Shown here: positions 7,690-17,456 of the stretch, piece after piece | Layout of the letters: each line of letters begins with the position of its first letter | Numbering within the stretch: position 1 is the stretch's first letter | NCBI GenBank assembly: GCA_021629085.1 | Contig: JAJXRJ010000004.1 | Span: 1-57,214 of the forward strand | Length of the DNA: 57,214 nucleotides | Direction of reading: 5' to 3' | Source of the DNA: Oscillospiraceae bacterium | GTDB lineage: Bacteria > Bacillota > Clostridia > UMGS1810 | Made by a program: the position numbers and the translations under genes | Notes under the pieces: model-generated | The model's input: only the letters and a program-made list of their open reading frames with translations | Told to the model about the DNA's origin: nothing | Databases searched by the model: none

Positions 7690-9117
7690 TTGCAAAAGAT
7701 GCAACGCCCAAAGCACCTGCAGCGGTTGGGCATGAAGGTACATATGTGGAAATACTTCGTGTTATTTTCGCTGGTATTGGTCGCACTGCTGTGGTTTTTG
7801 CAAATCCTTTGCTTCCGCATCTATTATGAGACCATGAAAATGCAGGAGATAGAAGACGCGGGTGCGGAAATTGTAAATGCCTATCCAAACTATGACAGTG
7901 AGGGATATCAAAACTTTGTCAGCCAGCTTGCATTTGAACGGGGCATCACTGTTTATGCGTTTAACAGCGACGGCACATTTCTTACAACCGATTTGTCCGC
8001 TTCCCGGTTTGGGTATCCGCGTCTGGGGCGGGCAGAATTGTCAGAATTTTTCCGCATGGCAAGCACAAGCCGTAAAAATGGCGTAACTTACCGCTATTCC
8101 GAGCCGGAAACTGGGATGAACGTCATTTGTTATGCAGCGTCGGTGCCAAAAGAGGATGGTTCGAGATTGTATCTCTACATCAAATCGCCGCTTATGCCGC
8201 TGGATTCCACCATGCGGGTGCTGCAAAGCCAGCTTATCCTGGTGACAGTGCTTTCGTTTATTATATCGCTTATTTTGTCTTACTTTATTGCAAATTGGTT
8301 GGCCCGGCCCATTGTAAAAATCACTAAATCGGCCAATATTTTGGCAAAAGGCGACTACACCGTGCACTTTGAAGAAGGGGGATACCGGGAAATCAACGAG
8401 CTTGCCGACACGCTCAACTTTGCCACAAGTGAGCTCTCTAAGACCGACCAGCTTCGGCGCGATCTCATTGCAAACGTGTCGCACGACCTTCGTACGCCGC
8501 TCACCATCATAAAGTCCTACGCGGAAATGATTCGCGACCTTTCGGGTAACAATCCGCAAAAGCGGGAGGCCCATACGCAGGTGATTATTGATGAAACCGA
8601 CAGGCTCTCGGCGCTGGTCAGCGATATTTTGGATCTCTCTAAAATGGAGTCGGGCACAATGGTGCTTTCCAAAACCGACTTTGATTTGGCGGCTCTTGCA
8701 GAGAGTATTTTGAACAATTTCCGATATCTGGAAGAGAGCGAAGGGTATACGTTTGAATTTATGGCAGAGAAGAACCTGATTGTTTTGGCGGATGAGCAAA
8801 AGCTGGGGCAGGTGATATTTAACCTTATCAGCAATGCGGTGAACCACACCGGCGACAACAAACATATCAGCATCCGGGTTGTCAAAAAAGTAGACCGGGT
8901 TCGGTTTTCTATCCGTGATTTTGGCGAGGGTATCGCGCCAGAGGAATTAAAAAAGGTTTGGGACCGCTATTACCGATCCAGCCGTAATAATGGCAGAGAG
9001 GTAAAGGGAAGCGGCATTGGGCTTTCCATTGTAAAAAACATATTGGAATTGCACGGCTCCCGCTACGGTGTGCAAAGCGCAGTGGGGGAAGGGTCGACAT
9101 TCTGGTTTGAAATATAG
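7690..9117 (+). CDS. Sensor histidine kinase
   Basis: A 475-residue membrane sensor kinase. Two membrane segments (about 23-45 and 178-200) enclose an extracytoplasmic sensor of about 130 residues. A HAMP linker and then a dimerisation domain follow, with the phosphoacceptor H265 in NVSHDLRTP. The ATPase has the N box (NLISNAVNHT), G1 (DFGEGIAP) and G2 (GSGIGLSIV) motifs. The start is a TTG at 7690, two bases after the response-regulator stop, with a G-rich ribosome site at 7676-7685; an ATG at 7699 is an alternative. It is the cognate kinase of the preceding regulator by position. Confidence 0.92.
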   Translation: MQKMQRPKHLQRLGMKVHMWKYFVLFSLVLVALLWFLQILCFRIYYETMKMQEIEDAGAEIVNAYPNYDSEGYQNFVSQLAFERGITVYAFNSDGTFLTTDLSASRFGYPRLGRAELSEFFRMASTSRKNGVTYRYSEPETGMNVICYAASVPKEDGSRLYLYIKSPLMPLDSTMRVLQSQLILVTVLSFIISLILSYFIANWLARPIVKITKSANILAKGDYTVHFEEGGYREINELADTLNFATSELSKTDQLRRDLIANVSHDLRTPLTIIKSYAEMIRDLSGNNPQKREAHTQVIIDETDRLSALVSDILDLSKMESGTMVLSKTDFDLAALAESILNNFRYLEESEGYTFEFMAEKNLIVLADEQKLGQVIFNLISNAVNHTGDNKHISIRVVKKVDRVRFSIRDFGEGIAPEELKKVWDRYYRSSRNNGREVKGSGIGLSIVKNILELHGSRYGVQSAVGEGSTFWFEI

Positions 9118-9146
9118 CATTTGCAAATTAGAAAGGAGCTAGACTG

Positions 9147-11045
9147 ATGTTGAAAAAAGAGAAGCCGGATAACACGCCTGCAAAAAAGGGCAGCGACGCT
9201 ATGGATACATCGGCAAAATCGCAGGCGGCACAACCGATCCATGCGGTAAAGAAAAAGAAGAAAAAGTTTAAAATGACAAAGAAAAAAGTAATTGCGGTCA
9301 TTTTGATTCTTGCAATCGCGGGCGGTTGCTATTGGTATTTTGGCATGCGCGATAATGCCCAAGTGGTAACCACAGAGCGGCAAAACGCGCAGGTGGAACG
9401 CGGCTCTATTGCAAAATCAGTGGAGGGCAGCGGGCAGGTGGAGGCCATCAGCCAGTATGAGGTGACGGCGTTAGGCGTCAAGGGCGAGATTTTGGGCTGC
9501 TATTTTGAAGAGGGCGATACGGTGCAGGAGGGGCAGCTGCTTTACACCATTGACGCGTCCGATATGGAGAGCAGCATTGAAAATGCAAAGTCATCTTTGG
9601 AAAAAGCGCAGCTCTCCTATGACGACACATTAAAAAAATATAACGAAGCAAAAACCAACCAGACAGTTTCGGCGCCTATCTCCGGCGTGATCACCGCGCT
9701 GAACGTGAAAAACGGCGACGACGTCAATTCCGGCTTCCAGGCGGTGACCATTAAAAACAGCGACACCATGAAGCTTTCCATCAACTTTAATGCCAGCGAT
9801 GCAAAAAATATTTGGCGCGGACAGCAGGCACAAGTCAAACTGGAAAATTCCTTTTCCACTCTTTCAGGTACTGTGGAGCACGTGGGCAGCGGCACCACAG
9901 TGAGCGCGGAGGGCGTTGCGGTCACAGCGGTTGAAATCACAGTTACAAACCCCGGCGCTATTAAAGAGGGCGACAAAGCCACTGCCATCATTGGCGATTT
10001 GGCCTGCAACAGCCCCGGTGAATTCCAATACTCCGACCAAAAAGACGTGGTGACTAAGCTTGCGGGCGAAGTGTATGGCTTGGGCTACCAGGAGGGCGAT
10101 TACATAACACAGGGAACCGTGCTGTTTAAGATTGACCCCGCTGAGGACATGGAAACTACGTTAAAATCTGCAAAACTCAGCTTAGACGACGCAAAGACCA
10201 ATTTGAACAGCATGAATGAGGATCTGAAGGAATATTCCATCACAGCGCCCATTACCGGCGAAATTATCCAGCGCAATATCAAAGCGGGCGAAAAACTGGA
10301 CAATTCCAATGGCAGCGAGCCCATGGCGATTATTGCCGATTTGTCCACACTGACCTTTGACATGTCCATTGACGAGCTGGACATTGCAAATGTGGAGGTG
10401 GGACAGCGGGTGGACATCACCGCCGAGGCATACGAGGACGAACAATTTTCCGGCTATGTAGATAAAATCAGCATTGTGGGGAATTCCGAACAGGGCGTCA
10501 CTACCTACCCGGTGACAGTGATTGTGGACAGCGAAAACAAAGATTTGCTCATCCCGGGCATGAATGTGGACGCCAACATTGTGATTGCCCAGCGCGATGA
10601 TGTGCTGCGCGTGCCGGTGTCTGCCATCAACCGCGGCAACATTGTGATTGCAAAAACCGACGCGCCGGGGGTAGAAGATGGTACGCCGGCAGGCTTGGGC
10701 GCGCAAGACGGCAGCCAGGGCGCGGAAATTAGCGGCGCCGGTGTGCCTGCAGACGGCGATGCTCCTGCGGGCAGCGAACCTGCATCCGGCGGTATGCCGG
10801 GCGGTGCGGCGGAAGGCAGCAACCCGTTTACGCGCAATCTCGATATCCCGGAAGGCTACAAAGCGGTACAGGTGGAAGTGGGGCTTTCGGACAATGATTA
10901 TGTGGAAATTATAAGCGGCTTAAACGAAGGCGACACAGTCATTTTAAATCAGGAGACACAGAGCGACTTAGGAACGATGGCTGGTATGATGGGCGGCAGG
11001 ATGGGCGGCGCTGCTCCGATGCAGGGCGGCCCTGGACCGCGCTAA
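9147..11045 (+). CDS. Membrane-fusion/HlyD-type efflux adaptor with duplicated adaptor unit
   Basis: A 632-residue adaptor subunit of a MacAB/YknXYZ-type efflux system. A Lys-rich cytoplasmic N-terminus precedes one membrane segment (about 48-67). Two lipoyl/hairpin units then follow in tandem. The first is around 90-215 (EILGCYFEEGDTVQEGQLL ... APISGVITALNVKNGD) and the second around 310-400 (YGLGYQEGDYITQGTVLF ... APITGEIIQRNIKAGE). A beta-barrel comes next, then an Ala/Gly/Pro-rich insert near 510-560 and a Met/Gly-rich tail. Most adaptors have one lipoyl unit, so the duplication is unusual. ATG at 9147 follows AGAAAGGAG. The next two genes encode the ATPase and permease. Confidence 0.9.
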   Translation: MLKKEKPDNTPAKKGSDAMDTSAKSQAAQPIHAVKKKKKKFKMTKKKVIAVILILAIAGGCYWYFGMRDNAQVVTTERQNAQVERGSIAKSVEGSGQVEAISQYEVTALGVKGEILGCYFEEGDTVQEGQLLYTIDASDMESSIENAKSSLEKAQLSYDDTLKKYNEAKTNQTVSAPISGVITALNVKNGDDVNSGFQAVTIKNSDTMKLSINFNASDAKNIWRGQQAQVKLENSFSTLSGTVEHVGSGTTVSAEGVAVTAVEITVTNPGAIKEGDKATAIIGDLACNSPGEFQYSDQKDVVTKLAGEVYGLGYQEGDYITQGTVLFKIDPAEDMETTLKSAKLSLDDAKTNLNSMNEDLKEYSITAPITGEIIQRNIKAGEKLDNSNGSEPMAIIADLSTLTFDMSIDELDIANVEVGQRVDITAEAYEDEQFSGYVDKISIVGNSEQGVTTYPVTVIVDSENKDLLIPGMNVDANIVIAQRDDVLRVPVSAINRGNIVIAKTDAPGVEDGTPAGLGAQDGSQGAEISGAGVPADGDAPAGSEPASGGMPGGAAEGSNPFTRNLDIPEGYKAVQVEVGLSDNDYVEIISGLNEGDTVILNQETQSDLGTMAGMMGGRMGGAAPMQGGPGPR

Positions 11046-11071
11046 TGCCGAAAAAAGGAGCTGGTGTTTGC

Positions 11072-11761
11072 ATGATTGAATTAAAAGACGTATATAAAAT
11101 CTATTCGGACGGCGACAGTGAAATCCGCGCGCTGGACGGAGTGTCGCTGTTTATCGGCAGGGGAGAGTTCACCTCCATTGTCGGCTCGTCCGGTTCGGGA
11201 AAGTCCACCTGCATGAATATTATCGGGTGCCTGGACGTCCCCACAAGGGGCGAGTATTACTTAAATGGAAACGATGTAAGCGAGCTGGACGAAAGAGAGC
11301 TTGCGCGCATCCGCAATAAAGAGCTGGGATTTGTATTCCAGCAATATAACCTCATCCCCAAGCTCAATATTTTGGAGAATGTGGAGCTGCCCCTCATTTA
11401 CCGGCGCATTTCCCCTTCCAAACGGCATCAGCTTGCCAAAGAGGCGCTGGAAAGAGTGGGGCTTGCCGACCGTATTCACAAGCTGCCGTCCCAGCTTTCG
11501 GGCGGCCAGCAGCAGCGGGTTTCCATTGCACGGGCGCTTGCGGGCAGCCCGCCGGTCATTTTGGCTGACGAACCAACCGGCGCGCTGGATTCTAAAACTG
11601 GGCGGGATGTGCTGGGGTTTTTAAAAAAGCTCCACAATGACGGTACAACCATTGTGCTCATTACACATGACATCTCCATTGCGGAGGAGACCAACCGAAT
11701 CATCCGCATCCAGGATGGAAAGATTATTTCCGATGAGAGCAAGGAGGCGGCGAACAGTTGA
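11072..11761 (+). CDS. ABC transporter ATP-binding protein, MacB/LolD type
   Basis: A 229-residue ATPase. Walker A is GSSGSGKST, the Q-loop segment is FVFQQYNLIP, the signature is LSGGQQQR, Walker B is VILADEPTGALD and the switch His is in LITHD. It energises the FtsX-like permease encoded next, with which it overlaps by four bases. I chose the ATG at 11072; the nearest Shine-Dalgarno (AAAGGAG, 11054-11060) is 11 bases away, which is rather long. Confidence 0.94.
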   Translation: MIELKDVYKIYSDGDSEIRALDGVSLFIGRGEFTSIVGSSGSGKSTCMNIIGCLDVPTRGEYYLNGNDVSELDERELARIRNKELGFVFQQYNLIPKLNILENVELPLIYRRISPSKRHQLAKEALERVGLADRIHKLPSQLSGGQQQRVSIARALAGSPPVILADEPTGALDSKTGRDVLGFLKKLHNDGTTIVLITHDISIAEETNRIIRIQDGKIISDESKEAANS

Positions 11762-12960
11762 ACATTAAACAATCCTTTATTTTAGCGCTAAAAAGCCTCA
11801 TGAACAGCAAAATACGGTCGTTTTTAACCATGCTGGGCATCATCATCGGCGTTGCGGCGGTCATTATGATTGTGAGCATGATTAAAGGGATGACCGACCA
11901 GGTGCTGAACGAATTTGAAAGCATGGGCGCTACCAACATTTCCGTCACGGTAATGGGACGCGGCGGGCAGATGGGCGGCAGCCGGTCGGTAGATATTGAC
12001 GATATGCAGCAAATTGTGGACGACAACCCCGATGTGCTAAAGGCCATGACGCCCTCTATCAGCATCAATGGCAGTACGGTAAAATCGGGCTCCACAAGCC
12101 TTACAATGACAAGCGTAGTGGGCGCGAACCAGGAATACTCCACCATCAATAACAAGAAGCTGGAATATGGCAGAGGCATTCAGTATTTGGACTGCGACAA
12201 GCGGCTTCCAAACGCGGTGATTGGCACCTATGTGGCAAACGAACTGTTTGGCTCCGCTGAAGCGGCGCTGGGCGAAAGCTTTAAAATCAATGGAAAAACG
12301 TTAAACGTGGTGGGCGTGTTAGAAGAGCAGAGCGAAAGCGAAGAGGGCAGTTCCGATGATACGGTTGTGATTCCCTACACCGTGGCGCAAACGCTTTCCA
12401 ACACCTTTGCAATTGGCAGCTATACCTTTTGTGCAGTCTCCAAAGACACGGCGGACGCCGCACAGACGCTCATTGAAGATTATTTGTTCGGCATCTTTAA
12501 CGACGAATATTCCTACAGCGTCACAAACATGTCCAGCTTAATTGACACCGTCAACGAAATGACCAACACCATGTCGGTCGTTGGTTCGTGCGTGGCAGGC
12601 GTTTCCCTCCTGGTCGGCGGCATTGGCATTATGAATATCATGCTGGTGTCGGTCACCGAGCGGACGCGGGAAATTGGTATCCGCAAATCGCTGGGCGCCG
12701 CCCCGTGGGATATCAAAAGCCAGTTTGTGGTGGAGGCCATCACAACCAGCTGCATGGGGGGGATCCTTGGCATCTTGCTCGGCATTGTCGGCTCGTATGG
12801 GATAAGGGCATTGAATATAGAGGGCCTAGAGCCTGCAATTTCTCTCACTTCAATCCTCATTTCCTTTTCGGTGTCGGCACTCATCGGCGTTTGTTTCGGT
12901 TACTTCCCAGCCAAAAAGGCATCCAGGCTCAATCCAATTGACGCCCTACGATACGATTAA
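11758..12960 (+). CDS. ABC transporter permease, MacB/FtsX type
   Basis: A 400-residue permease with the MacB layout. There is one N-terminal membrane helix (FLTMLGIIIGVAAVIMIV), a large extracytoplasmic domain (about 45-270), then three C-terminal helices of the FtsX domain beginning VGGIGIMNIMLVSVTERT. The start is a TTG at 11758 that overlaps the ATPase stop, with AAGGAGGCGG at 11741-11750. With the adaptor and ATPase it would form a mechanotransmission-type exporter, possibly of a peptide, antibiotic or lipid-like molecule. The substrate is not determinable. Confidence 0.93.
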   Translation: MNIKQSFILALKSLMNSKIRSFLTMLGIIIGVAAVIMIVSMIKGMTDQVLNEFESMGATNISVTVMGRGGQMGGSRSVDIDDMQQIVDDNPDVLKAMTPSISINGSTVKSGSTSLTMTSVVGANQEYSTINNKKLEYGRGIQYLDCDKRLPNAVIGTYVANELFGSAEAALGESFKINGKTLNVVGVLEEQSESEEGSSDDTVVIPYTVAQTLSNTFAIGSYTFCAVSKDTADAAQTLIEDYLFGIFNDEYSYSVTNMSSLIDTVNEMTNTMSVVGSCVAGVSLLVGGIGIMNIMLVSVTERTREIGIRKSLGAAPWDIKSQFVVEAITTSCMGGILGILLGIVGSYGIRALNIEGLEPAISLTSILISFSVSALIGVCFGYFPAKKASRLNPIDALRYD

Positions 12961-12979
12961 CTTGAAGGAGGAATTTTAT

Positions 12980-15493
12980 ATGGCAAGAAAACTGGTATCT
13001 GTTTTGCTGGCCGTTTGCCTGATGGCAAGCCCGGCCATGCCGGCGTTTGCAGAAACACAGCAAATGGATGACCTGATTGCGTTTGTATCGCATTTTAATA
13101 TTATCAACGGCGACCCGGGCGGGAACTACCGTTTAAACGATTTGGTCACCCGTGCAGAGTTTACCAAGGTTGCAGTTGCGGCGTCATCTTTTCGCAACTC
13201 GGTGGCAACGAGCCTTACAGTTTCGCCGTTTCAGGATGTGTCCTATCAGCACTGGGCCGCGCCCTATATCAAGGTTGCGCTTTCTAACGGCATTATCAGC
13301 GGCTATGAGGATTCCACCTTCCGGCCGGACAACACTGTGTCGTTTGAAGAGGCAGTTACCATCTTTTTAAAGCTTCTTGGCTACACCAACGATGACTTTG
13401 GTTCTTCATGGCCCTACGGGCAGGTGGGGCTGGCAAATAACATCAAGCTGACTGAACAGATTGAAAAAGGGGTTGGCGATGCGCTCAACCGGGAGGACGT
13501 CATCCGTCTGACCTACAATTTGCTCAATACCAAAATGAAGGACTCCGATTTAAAGTATGTGGACGTGTTTGACTGTGCCATCACAGACGATGTGATTTTA
13601 ATTGCAACCTCCAACGAGGATGCTTCGGTAAGCGCGGACAAGGTGGTCACCTCGGCCGGCACATTTTTAATCGGCGATGATTTTGACTATAACGACGTAG
13701 GCCGCAAGGGCAGCATCACTGTAAAAGACGGCGACGAACTCATCTGTTTTATTCCCAATGACCAGCAGGTGACAGAATACACCGTCACCGCAACGATGGG
13801 TTCGGACTTGGTGTTTGACGGCACTGTGCTAAACATTGACGAAAATATGGCAACCTATTATAAATCCCAGCAGTCCACCTATTCGCAGGTGGTGCCCTCC
13901 GCCAAAAAAGGCGATGTGTTTAAGGTGTTTGCCAATCAGAATGGAATCATTGATTATACGCTTCTCATCCCACAGGGCGAAAAAACCGACTTTGACACGG
14001 CCGATATGGAGAAAAAAGTGGTGTATTCGGTGATGGACAATAAGATTATCACCTATGAAAACGGCGTATTTGACGAATTTACGGTGGGCAGCAATGTCAC
14101 CATGTATGAGGACGACACGCTGACTTCCTATTCCGCCATTCAGGCAAAAATGGCCATTGGCGACATTTTAAACGTGCGCTATGACAAAAATGGAGAGATT
14201 GATTATATCGTATACAGCGAGGGCGACTTAAAAGGTCCGATTACTGTGACAGGCTCGAGCTGGCAGAGCGCGTTTGGTGTGGACACATCTGGGCTTACGG
14301 TGATGCGCGACGGCGTGAAATCATCTTTGGATGAGATAAAAACCTATGACGTGGTGTATTATTCCGATGATTTGGGCATGCTTTTGGCGTACAGCAAAAA
14401 GGTGACAGGCGTGTATGAGTCTGCATCGCCCAACCGCGACATGCCAAACACGGTGACTGTATCGGGTGTACAATACGATCTGGAAGGTGTGACGGCGTTT
14501 AATAAGCTCTCCTCTTCCGGCGACTTTATTTACGGCGACACCATTACCCTGCTCATTGGGCGAAACGGCGAAGTGGCCGATGCCATCAGCGCTGAAACAG
14601 CTGTGCAAAATGTGGTGGGATATGTGACAGAGACAGGCAGCAAAACCTATCTTGACAACAACAATAACGAGTATTCCTCGTTTTATGTGGAATTGGCGCT
14701 GACCGATGGCACCACAAGCGAATATAAAACCCAGAAAAATTATAAGGACTATTTAAACAGCGTGGTGAGCGTCACGTTTGACGACTCCTACGCTAAGCTG
14801 GATCGGAAGACCGGCGACAGCACAGTGTATGGCAAAGTGAATGCCAATGCCCTGACGCTTGGTGAGGACGATCTTTCAAAAGACGTGGAAATTTTAGAGG
14901 TGAGCACCACCTATTCCGACGAAGTGGGCGCGTATAAGAAGCAGTTTTTGCAGCGCTTAGACGGGATGGAAGTGAAAAGCGGCAGTGTGGTATTCGCCGG
15001 CAAAAACGCCGCGGGCGAAATTGAACGCCTGGTGTTGGAAGATGCCACGGGCGACCTCTACACCTATGCGGTTGTAACCAGTGTGCAGACCCGCAAGGCG
15101 GACGGGAGCGGCAGCTATCAGTATCAGTTTGACGCAGGAGGCACTACCTATGTGGATGCAGGCCGGTATTTGCCGGTTTCCAGCGGTGCGGCTGCCAAAC
15201 TGACTTTGGACGAAACCAATGCGATTGCGCGGGCGCAGTCGCTCACAAAAATTGACAATATCACCAGTGTTTCATCGCTCTATGTGGGTACGAAAAGCCA
15301 AACAACCTACAAGGTGAGTTCAGAGGTACTGGTATATACGGCGCAGTCATCCGGCGCGGGATATAAATATCTCATTACTCCCATTGATGACATTGCCGGA
15401 AATGAGGACCAATACAACATCACCGCGTATTCTGACAAGTCAGAGGCACTTGGCGGCCGGGTGCGGGTGATCATAGCTTGGCCAAAAGGATAA
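12980..15493 (+). CDS. SLH-domain surface protein
   Basis: An 837-residue secreted protein. The signal peptide MARKLVSVLLAVCLMASPA ends in a PAFA-ETQ cleavage-like site. S-layer homology repeats occupy roughly residues 25-205. The second is clearest (FQDVSYQHWAAPYIKVALS...GYEDSTFRPDNTVS); the first and third are weaker. The remaining 630 residues are Asp/Thr/Ser/Val-rich, beta-type sequence without a family I recognise. SLH domains normally bind pyruvylated secondary wall polymer. ATG at 12980 follows AAGGAGG at 12965-12971, 19 bases after the permease stop, so it is co-transcribed with the efflux genes. A wall-associated partner of the exporter is plausible but is inference. Confidence 0.9.
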   Translation: MARKLVSVLLAVCLMASPAMPAFAETQQMDDLIAFVSHFNIINGDPGGNYRLNDLVTRAEFTKVAVAASSFRNSVATSLTVSPFQDVSYQHWAAPYIKVALSNGIISGYEDSTFRPDNTVSFEEAVTIFLKLLGYTNDDFGSSWPYGQVGLANNIKLTEQIEKGVGDALNREDVIRLTYNLLNTKMKDSDLKYVDVFDCAITDDVILIATSNEDASVSADKVVTSAGTFLIGDDFDYNDVGRKGSITVKDGDELICFIPNDQQVTEYTVTATMGSDLVFDGTVLNIDENMATYYKSQQSTYSQVVPSAKKGDVFKVFANQNGIIDYTLLIPQGEKTDFDTADMEKKVVYSVMDNKIITYENGVFDEFTVGSNVTMYEDDTLTSYSAIQAKMAIGDILNVRYDKNGEIDYIVYSEGDLKGPITVTGSSWQSAFGVDTSGLTVMRDGVKSSLDEIKTYDVVYYSDDLGMLLAYSKKVTGVYESASPNRDMPNTVTVSGVQYDLEGVTAFNKLSSSGDFIYGDTITLLIGRNGEVADAISAETAVQNVVGYVTETGSKTYLDNNNNEYSSFYVELALTDGTTSEYKTQKNYKDYLNSVVSVTFDDSYAKLDRKTGDSTVYGKVNANALTLGEDDLSKDVEILEVSTTYSDEVGAYKKQFLQRLDGMEVKSGSVVFAGKNAAGEIERLVLEDATGDLYTYAVVTSVQTRKADGSGSYQYQFDAGGTTYVDAGRYLPVSSGAAAKLTLDETNAIARAQSLTKIDNITSVSSLYVGTKSQTTYKVSSEVLVYTAQSSGAGYKYLITPIDDIAGNEDQYNITAYSDKSEALGGRVRVIIAWPKG

Positions 15494-15524
15494 TTTCTCA
15501 TATTCGAATATAAATTCCCCCAAC

Positions 15525-15559
15525 GCAAAGCGGAAGGACAGTTTGTCCTTCCGCTTTGC
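15525..15559. terminator. Perfect 16-bp hairpin between convergent genes
   Basis: A perfect 16-base inverted repeat (15525-15540 with 15544-15559) with a 3-base loop lies between the SLH gene and the convergent tyrA gene. Neither side has a good T run, so it may work on both strands as a weak or factor-assisted terminator or as a 3'-end stabiliser. Confidence 0.6.
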
Positions 15560-15563
15560 ACGT

Positions 15564-16397
15564 TTATAGCGCCTGTTCTTTTTTTAAACGCCCCTCTTTT
15601 AAAAGGGCACGCAAATTGGCAGCATCCTGGTTTTCCAGTGCATCCCGATATGCGGAGAGGTTTTTTAAAATGGCGTCAATTTCTAGTAACAATGGTTCGC
15701 GGTTATATAAAAACAGCGCAGTCCACATGTCTTCGTTGAGCCGGGCCACCCGGGTCATATCCTGAAAGCTGCCCGCTGTAAATCCCCGTTTTTTTTGCAG
15801 GGTAGGGCTTTTGATATAGGCGCTGGACACCACGTGCGCAAGCTGAGAGGTGTATGCAATGATCTGGTCGTGTTCCTCCGGCGTGGTAGTCACCACCAGG
15901 CCAAATCCCAATTCAAGCGCCAGACGCCGCACGGTTTCCACTTTGTCAGGCGGCGTGCCGTCGTCCTGCGGCGTCATAATAAACGACGCGCCGTCAAACA
16001 GGGTATCTGTGGAATAAGAAAAGCCGGAAAATTCCCGCCCTGCCATGGGGTGGGTGCCGATAAAGAATACGCCTTCCTCTCTTAGCGGTGCGCTCACCCG
16101 ATAGACAATTTCCCGCTTGACGCCGCATACATCGCACACAATGCCGCTTTTTTGAAAGCGTTTTTTGTGTTCTAAAATAAAATCCCGCGTGGCTTTCGGG
16201 TGCAGGCACACGAATACCAAATCGAATTCACAGAGGGTTTCGGGCGTTGCTATGCCGTCAATCGCGCACTGTGACAGCGCGTCTGACAATGTTTTTTTAT
16301 CGGTGTCCATGCCAAAGCAGGCATGCGTTGTCCGTTTTTTGATGGTTTTGCAAAGAGAGCCGCCAATCAGCCCCAGTCCAACAACTGCAATCTTCAT
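15564..16397 (-). CDS. tyrA: Prephenate dehydrogenase
   Basis: A 277-residue NAD(P)-dependent prephenate dehydrogenase that converts prephenate to 4-hydroxyphenylpyruvate, the tyrosine precursor. The N-terminal Rossmann motif is VGLGLIGGSLCKTI. GTHPMAGREFSGF is the conserved substrate-site segment, and an all-helical domain follows. The protein lacks the C-terminal ACT domain that mediates tyrosine feedback in Bacillus TyrA, so control may be placed instead on the DAHP synthase and on the upstream attenuator. It is 11 bases downstream of aroF on the same strand. Confidence 0.93.
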   Translation of the reverse strand: MKIAVVGLGLIGGSLCKTIKKRTTHACFGMDTDKKTLSDALSQCAIDGIATPETLCEFDLVFVCLHPKATRDFILEHKKRFQKSGIVCDVCGVKREIVYRVSAPLREEGVFFIGTHPMAGREFSGFSYSTDTLFDGASFIMTPQDDGTPPDKVETVRRLALELGFGLVVTTTPEEHDQIIAYTSQLAHVVSSAYIKSPTLQKKRGFTAGSFQDMTRVARLNEDMWTALFLYNREPLLLEIDAILKNLSAYRDALENQDAANLRALLKEGRLKKEQAL

Positions 16398-16408
16398 AAA
16401 CTGCCTCC

Positions 16409-17419
16409 TTATATCATCCGGTGTTCAAATTGTGCCAGTTTGTTGACAGTGTCCATCACCGCATCAAATTGCGCTGGTGTGAGCGACTGGTCGCCGTCGC
16501 ACAATGCAGCTGCGGGGTTGTTGTGCACCTCAATCATCAATCCGTCGGCGCCTGCTGCAACCGCCGCTTTGGAGAGCGGCTCCACCAGGCTTGCAATCCC
16601 CGCCGCGTGGCTGGGGTCGACAATGACAGGCAGGTGCGTTTTGCTCTTTAAAAGTGGTATGGCCGAAATATCTAACGTGTTCCGTGTGATGGTTTCAAAG
16701 GTGCGGATGCCGCGCTCGCACAAAATGACGTTGCCGTTGCCGCCGGAGAGGATGTATTCCGCGCTCATGAGCAATTCTTCTATGGTGTTTGCCAGGCCGC
16801 GTTTGAGCAAGATGGGCTTTTTGGAATGCCCCAGTTCCTTTAAAAGCTCAAAATTCTGCATGTTGCGTGCCCCAACCTGAATGATATCCACATCAGAAAA
16901 TAAATCCAAATGGGAAAGGCGCATAATTTCAGTTACCACAGGCAGGCCGGTCTGCCTTTTGGCCTCTAAAAGGAGCTTTAGGCCGTCTTCGTGCAGCCCC
17001 TGAAACGAGTAGGGGGAGGTGCGGGGCTTAAACGCGCCGCCGCGCAGGAGCTTTGCACCGCTTTTCTTTACGCTCTTTGCCACGCTCACCATCTGCGCTT
17101 CACTCTCAATGGAACACGGGCCTGCTGCCACGCAAAAATATCCCTGCCCAATTTTGACACCGCCTACCTCCACAATGGTGTCTGCGGGGTGGAATTTGCG
17201 GTTGGCCGCCTTGTAAGGCTCGGATACACGCTTGACGGTTTCTACAATCTCATTTGCCGCAATGGACTCCACATCAATGTTTGAGGTGTCTCCAATCAGG
17301 CCTAAAATGGTGGTATAGGAACCTTGGCTGTAGTGGACGGAAAGCCCCTGCGCCTTTAGGCGTGAAATGAGCGCGTCCACTTGCTCCTGTTTGGGGTTGG
17401 GTTTTAAAATCACAATCAT
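16409..17419 (-). CDS. aroF: 3-deoxy-7-phosphoheptulonate (DAHP) synthase, type I beta
   Basis: A 336-residue DAHP synthase, which condenses phosphoenolpyruvate and erythrose-4-phosphate as the first step of the shikimate pathway. The N-terminal ferredoxin-like domain (MIVILKPNP..., 1-70) is the regulatory domain of the Thermotoga-type enzyme, where Tyr or Phe binds. The catalytic barrel has AAGPCSIES, RGGAFKPRTSPYSFQG and VIVDPSHAAG. I chose the ATG at 17417-17419, preceded by AAAGGAGG. It is the first structural gene after a tyrosine leader peptide and attenuator and is followed by tyrA. This indicates a tyrosine-directed isoenzyme. Confidence 0.95.
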   Translation of the reverse strand: MIVILKPNPKQEQVDALISRLKAQGLSVHYSQGSYTTILGLIGDTSNIDVESIAANEIVETVKRVSEPYKAANRKFHPADTIVEVGGVKIGQGYFCVAAGPCSIESEAQMVSVAKSVKKSGAKLLRGGAFKPRTSPYSFQGLHEDGLKLLLEAKRQTGLPVVTEIMRLSHLDLFSDVDIIQVGARNMQNFELLKELGHSKKPILLKRGLANTIEELLMSAEYILSGGNGNVILCERGIRTFETITRNTLDISAIPLLKSKTHLPVIVDPSHAAGIASLVEPLSKAAVAAGADGLMIEVHNNPAAALCDGDQSLTPAQFDAVMDTVNKLAQFEHRMI

Positions 17420-17456
17420 GGTGGTGCCTCCTTTTGGGTTGTAATATTTTACAAAT

